From contig CATNEN010000002.1 of the NCBI GenBank assembly GCA_950097015.1, positions 6,403,501-6,467,500 on the forward strand: a stretch of DNA of 64,000 nt, read 5' to 3'. A program made the position numbers and the translations under genes. The notes below the pieces were generated by a model that did no database searches, was not told the origin of the DNA, and saw only the letters and a program-made list of their open reading frames with translations. Shown here one piece after another: positions 63,001 to 64,000 of the stretch; position 1 is the stretch's first letter, and the number at the start of each line of letters is the position of its first letter. This DNA is from Macrostomum hystrix. Lineage: Eukaryota; Platyhelminthes; Macrostomidae.

Positions 63001-63673
63001 TGGGACCGTGCGGTCAGAGGTGATAAGAATTTAAAGAAAAAATCAAGAGCCATAGTATGATTAATGATAGCTCATAAGCGCAAACCTTTCTATGCTCGTG
63101 ATCGATCATGACATTGTGAGGCTTGACATCTCGGTGCATAATGCCCTTGCTATGGCAGTAGTCCAAGGCTTTCAACAGTTCAAAGATGTAGAATCGAATA
63201 TCATAGTCAGTTAGGGTCTGGTAAAGCTGCTTGAAGTCGGCATTGTTAACGTGCTCAAAAATCAGAGCAGGCGTGCGAGACACCGGGTCCTTCACAATGC
63301 CCTGCAGGCCGATGATGTTAACGCCGCCCTTTAAATTTTCCAGAATCTTGATTTCCCGCTTAATCTTCTTCTTTTTAACTGGCTTCAAAACCTGAATTTG
63401 GTGAGGATGAATTGATTGTATTTGCAGAGGTCGGGGCTATAAATACCAGCTAGGATGCAACATGTCATCACCAACCTTGATGACCACCTTCTCGTTAGCG
63501 GTCACATTGATGCCCTCGAACACCTCCGAGTACTTGCCGCGGCCGAGTTTGCGCACAATCTGATAATCGTCCTGATTGGCCCACTCGATCACCAGCACCT
63601 CGTAGTCCCAGTATTGCCGCTCCCGCACCTGATTGGCATCGGCATAGACCCTCGACTTACTTGGCAGAGGCAT
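60031..63673 (-). CDS. CSNK2A1: Casein kinase 2 catalytic subunit alpha (6 coding exons)
   Basis: The exons 63673-63476, 63391-63086, 62388-62278, 61883-61532, 60349-60230 and 60092-60031 join in frame to 382 residues, close to the usual 330-391. CK2 alpha is a constitutively active Ser/Thr kinase that phosphorylates acidic sites, alone or in a tetramer with CK2 beta, in nucleus and cytoplasm. Key features are the Gly loop GRGKYSEV (44-51), catalytic VVIK (K66), the KKKK basic cluster (72-75), HRDVKPHN (D154), DWG (173-175, the CK2 hallmark instead of DFG) and GPE (197-199, instead of APE). All catalytic residues are present. The C-terminal tail after PIVRDQ (324-329) is Gly/Ser/Thr-rich and divergent, ending VGAVYQN. 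Introns 2, 3 and 4 are filled with tandem repeats. Confidence 0.98.
60230..60349 (-). CDS. CSNK2A1: CK2 alpha exon 5: end of fold and Gly/Ser tail
   Basis: Starts after CTTTCAG with [12 protein letters not shown] and continues into a Ser/Gly-rich tail. The donor GGTGAGTA is strong, phase 1. Confidence 0.92.
60412..61475. repeat. 23-bp minisatellite filling CK2 alpha intron 4
   Basis: About 46 units of CAGCCAAATATTCAGGTCCT plus AAA. Variant markers recur 161 bp apart (TTTAACGGCC at 60811 and 60972; GTACATAACAGCC at 61199 and 61360), a higher-order unit of exactly seven monomers. The array occupies 90% of the 1182-nt intron. Confidence 0.97.
61532..61883 (-). CDS. CSNK2A1: CK2 alpha exon 4: C-lobe
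   Basis: Encodes residues 206-322 plus one base, from [14 protein letters not shown] to [10 protein letters not shown]. The acceptor is ATCGCAG and the donor TTCA|GTGAGC, phase 1. [12 protein letters not shown] and DPRFNDIL are typical CK2 signatures. Confidence 0.97.
61990..62200. repeat. 24-bp degenerate repeat in CK2 alpha intron 3
   Basis: About eight units of GGAGTTTAAACTGTGGGATC plus AAAT, diverging to the right. Confidence 0.9.
62278..62388 (-). CDS. CSNK2A1: CK2 alpha exon 3: activation segment
   Basis: A 37-residue exon, [13 protein letters not shown] to ELLLDYQ, holding DWG and the GPE motif. The acceptor is ATTCAG and the donor a strong GTGAGA. A reading frame continues upstream of the exon but is intronic. 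Confidence 0.97.
62730..63010. repeat. Degenerate GATCATGAGACTGT repeat in CK2 alpha intron 2
   Basis: Irregular short units rich in TGATCA palindromes and GAGAGTG. Period varies around 11-24 bp. Confidence 0.85.
63086..63391 (-). CDS. CSNK2A1: CK2 alpha exon 2: N-lobe, hinge, catalytic loop
   Basis: Encodes residues 67-168, from [15 protein letters not shown] through [10 protein letters not shown] (hinge, 111-120) to [17 protein letters not shown]. The acceptor is AATTCAG and the donor AAG|GTTTGC. Both phases are 0. Confidence 0.97.
63476..63673 (-). CDS. CSNK2A1: CK2 alpha exon 1: N-terminal segment and Gly loop
   Basis: Encodes residues 1-66, from [12 protein letters not shown] to VVIK. 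The N-terminal segment of CK2 ([15 protein letters not shown]-like) keeps the kinase active. The donor GTTGGT after AAG is non-optimal but phase 0, and it is the only one that fits. Confidence 0.95.
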
Positions 63674-63982
63674 TTACCAAGCTGCGTCCAGTAGCTACTT
63701 TAATGTGTAAGCCGTCAATAAGTTGCTAAGCTCAGCTACCAGCTGACCCGTGTTTTCTAATGCTATAGTGCCTGGAACACGAGTTTGAAGGATTAGTTGC
63801 TAAATTGCACTATTAAATTAATGTTTGCATAATTGCTTAAATACATCAAAGAAAAAAACATTGCAAATCTATTAAGTTTCAGTGATAGGTGTTCCCAAGT
63901 TAACAAAGAAACATACAGACAAACAGATACAGAGTCCACTTGGTCTGTAGTATAATATTTAGGTATAAGATAGGGATTTTCA

Positions 63983-63994
63983 TTTTTATATTGG
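63983..63994 (-). promoter_or_regulatory. Possible CK2 alpha TATA/CCAAT
   Basis: The minus strand reads CCAATATAAAAA about 310 bp upstream of the ATG, at the window edge. Motifs only; the transcription start is not known. Confidence 0.2.
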
Positions 63995-64000
63995 CTTGAT

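Overview
This is animal nuclear DNA with two recognisable protein-coding genes, both spliced and both on the minus strand, at opposite ends of the window. At the left (781-5852) is a seven-cadherin-repeat protocadherin of the delta-1/PCDH1 type in five coding exons. At the right (60031-63673) is the catalytic alpha subunit of protein kinase CK2 in six coding exons. Introns are mostly short (84 to about 1180 nt) and coding exons are clearly GC-richer than their surroundings. The gene types, short introns, short-unit satellites and tRNA-derived SINE pieces fit a small-bodied invertebrate, probably a spiralian; a free-living flatworm is my best guess, with low confidence.

Between the two genes (about 6-60 kb) I find no convincing protein-coding gene. 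The interval is dominated by more than 30 tandem arrays, about 24 kb or 38% of the window, with units of 4 to 41 bp. The largest is a 6.1 kb array of a 13-bp unit (40258-46373). Others include a 567-bp nearly pure GATA array (47224-47790), 16-bp arrays (31.1-32.4, 33.7-35.0 and 36.9-37.6 kb), 24-bp arrays (49.4-50.1 and 51.8-53.1 kb) and a 41-bp array (16.9-18.0 kb). Several arrays share sequence cores, show higher-order periods (161, 369 and 1599 bp) or are inverted relative to each other, so they look like one evolving repeat neighbourhood rather than independent events. The CK2 introns also carry arrays.

The unique DNA between arrays holds three copies of a tRNA-derived SINE family (10.6, 53.7, 55.6 kb), a second tRNA-like SINE head on the minus strand (21.2 kb), and two promoter-like clusters (20.8-21.0 kb and 33.1-33.4 kb). 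It also holds a duplicated segment of about 80-110 bp flanking one array, and several hairpins. The many long open frames across the arrays are by-products of pyrimidine-rich strands that lack stop codons.

The two genes have no obvious functional link. One encodes a cell-surface adhesion molecule with a poly-glutamine cytoplasmic tail, the other a constitutive Ser/Thr kinase. The best new material here is the structure of the repeat landscape, not a hidden protein system.
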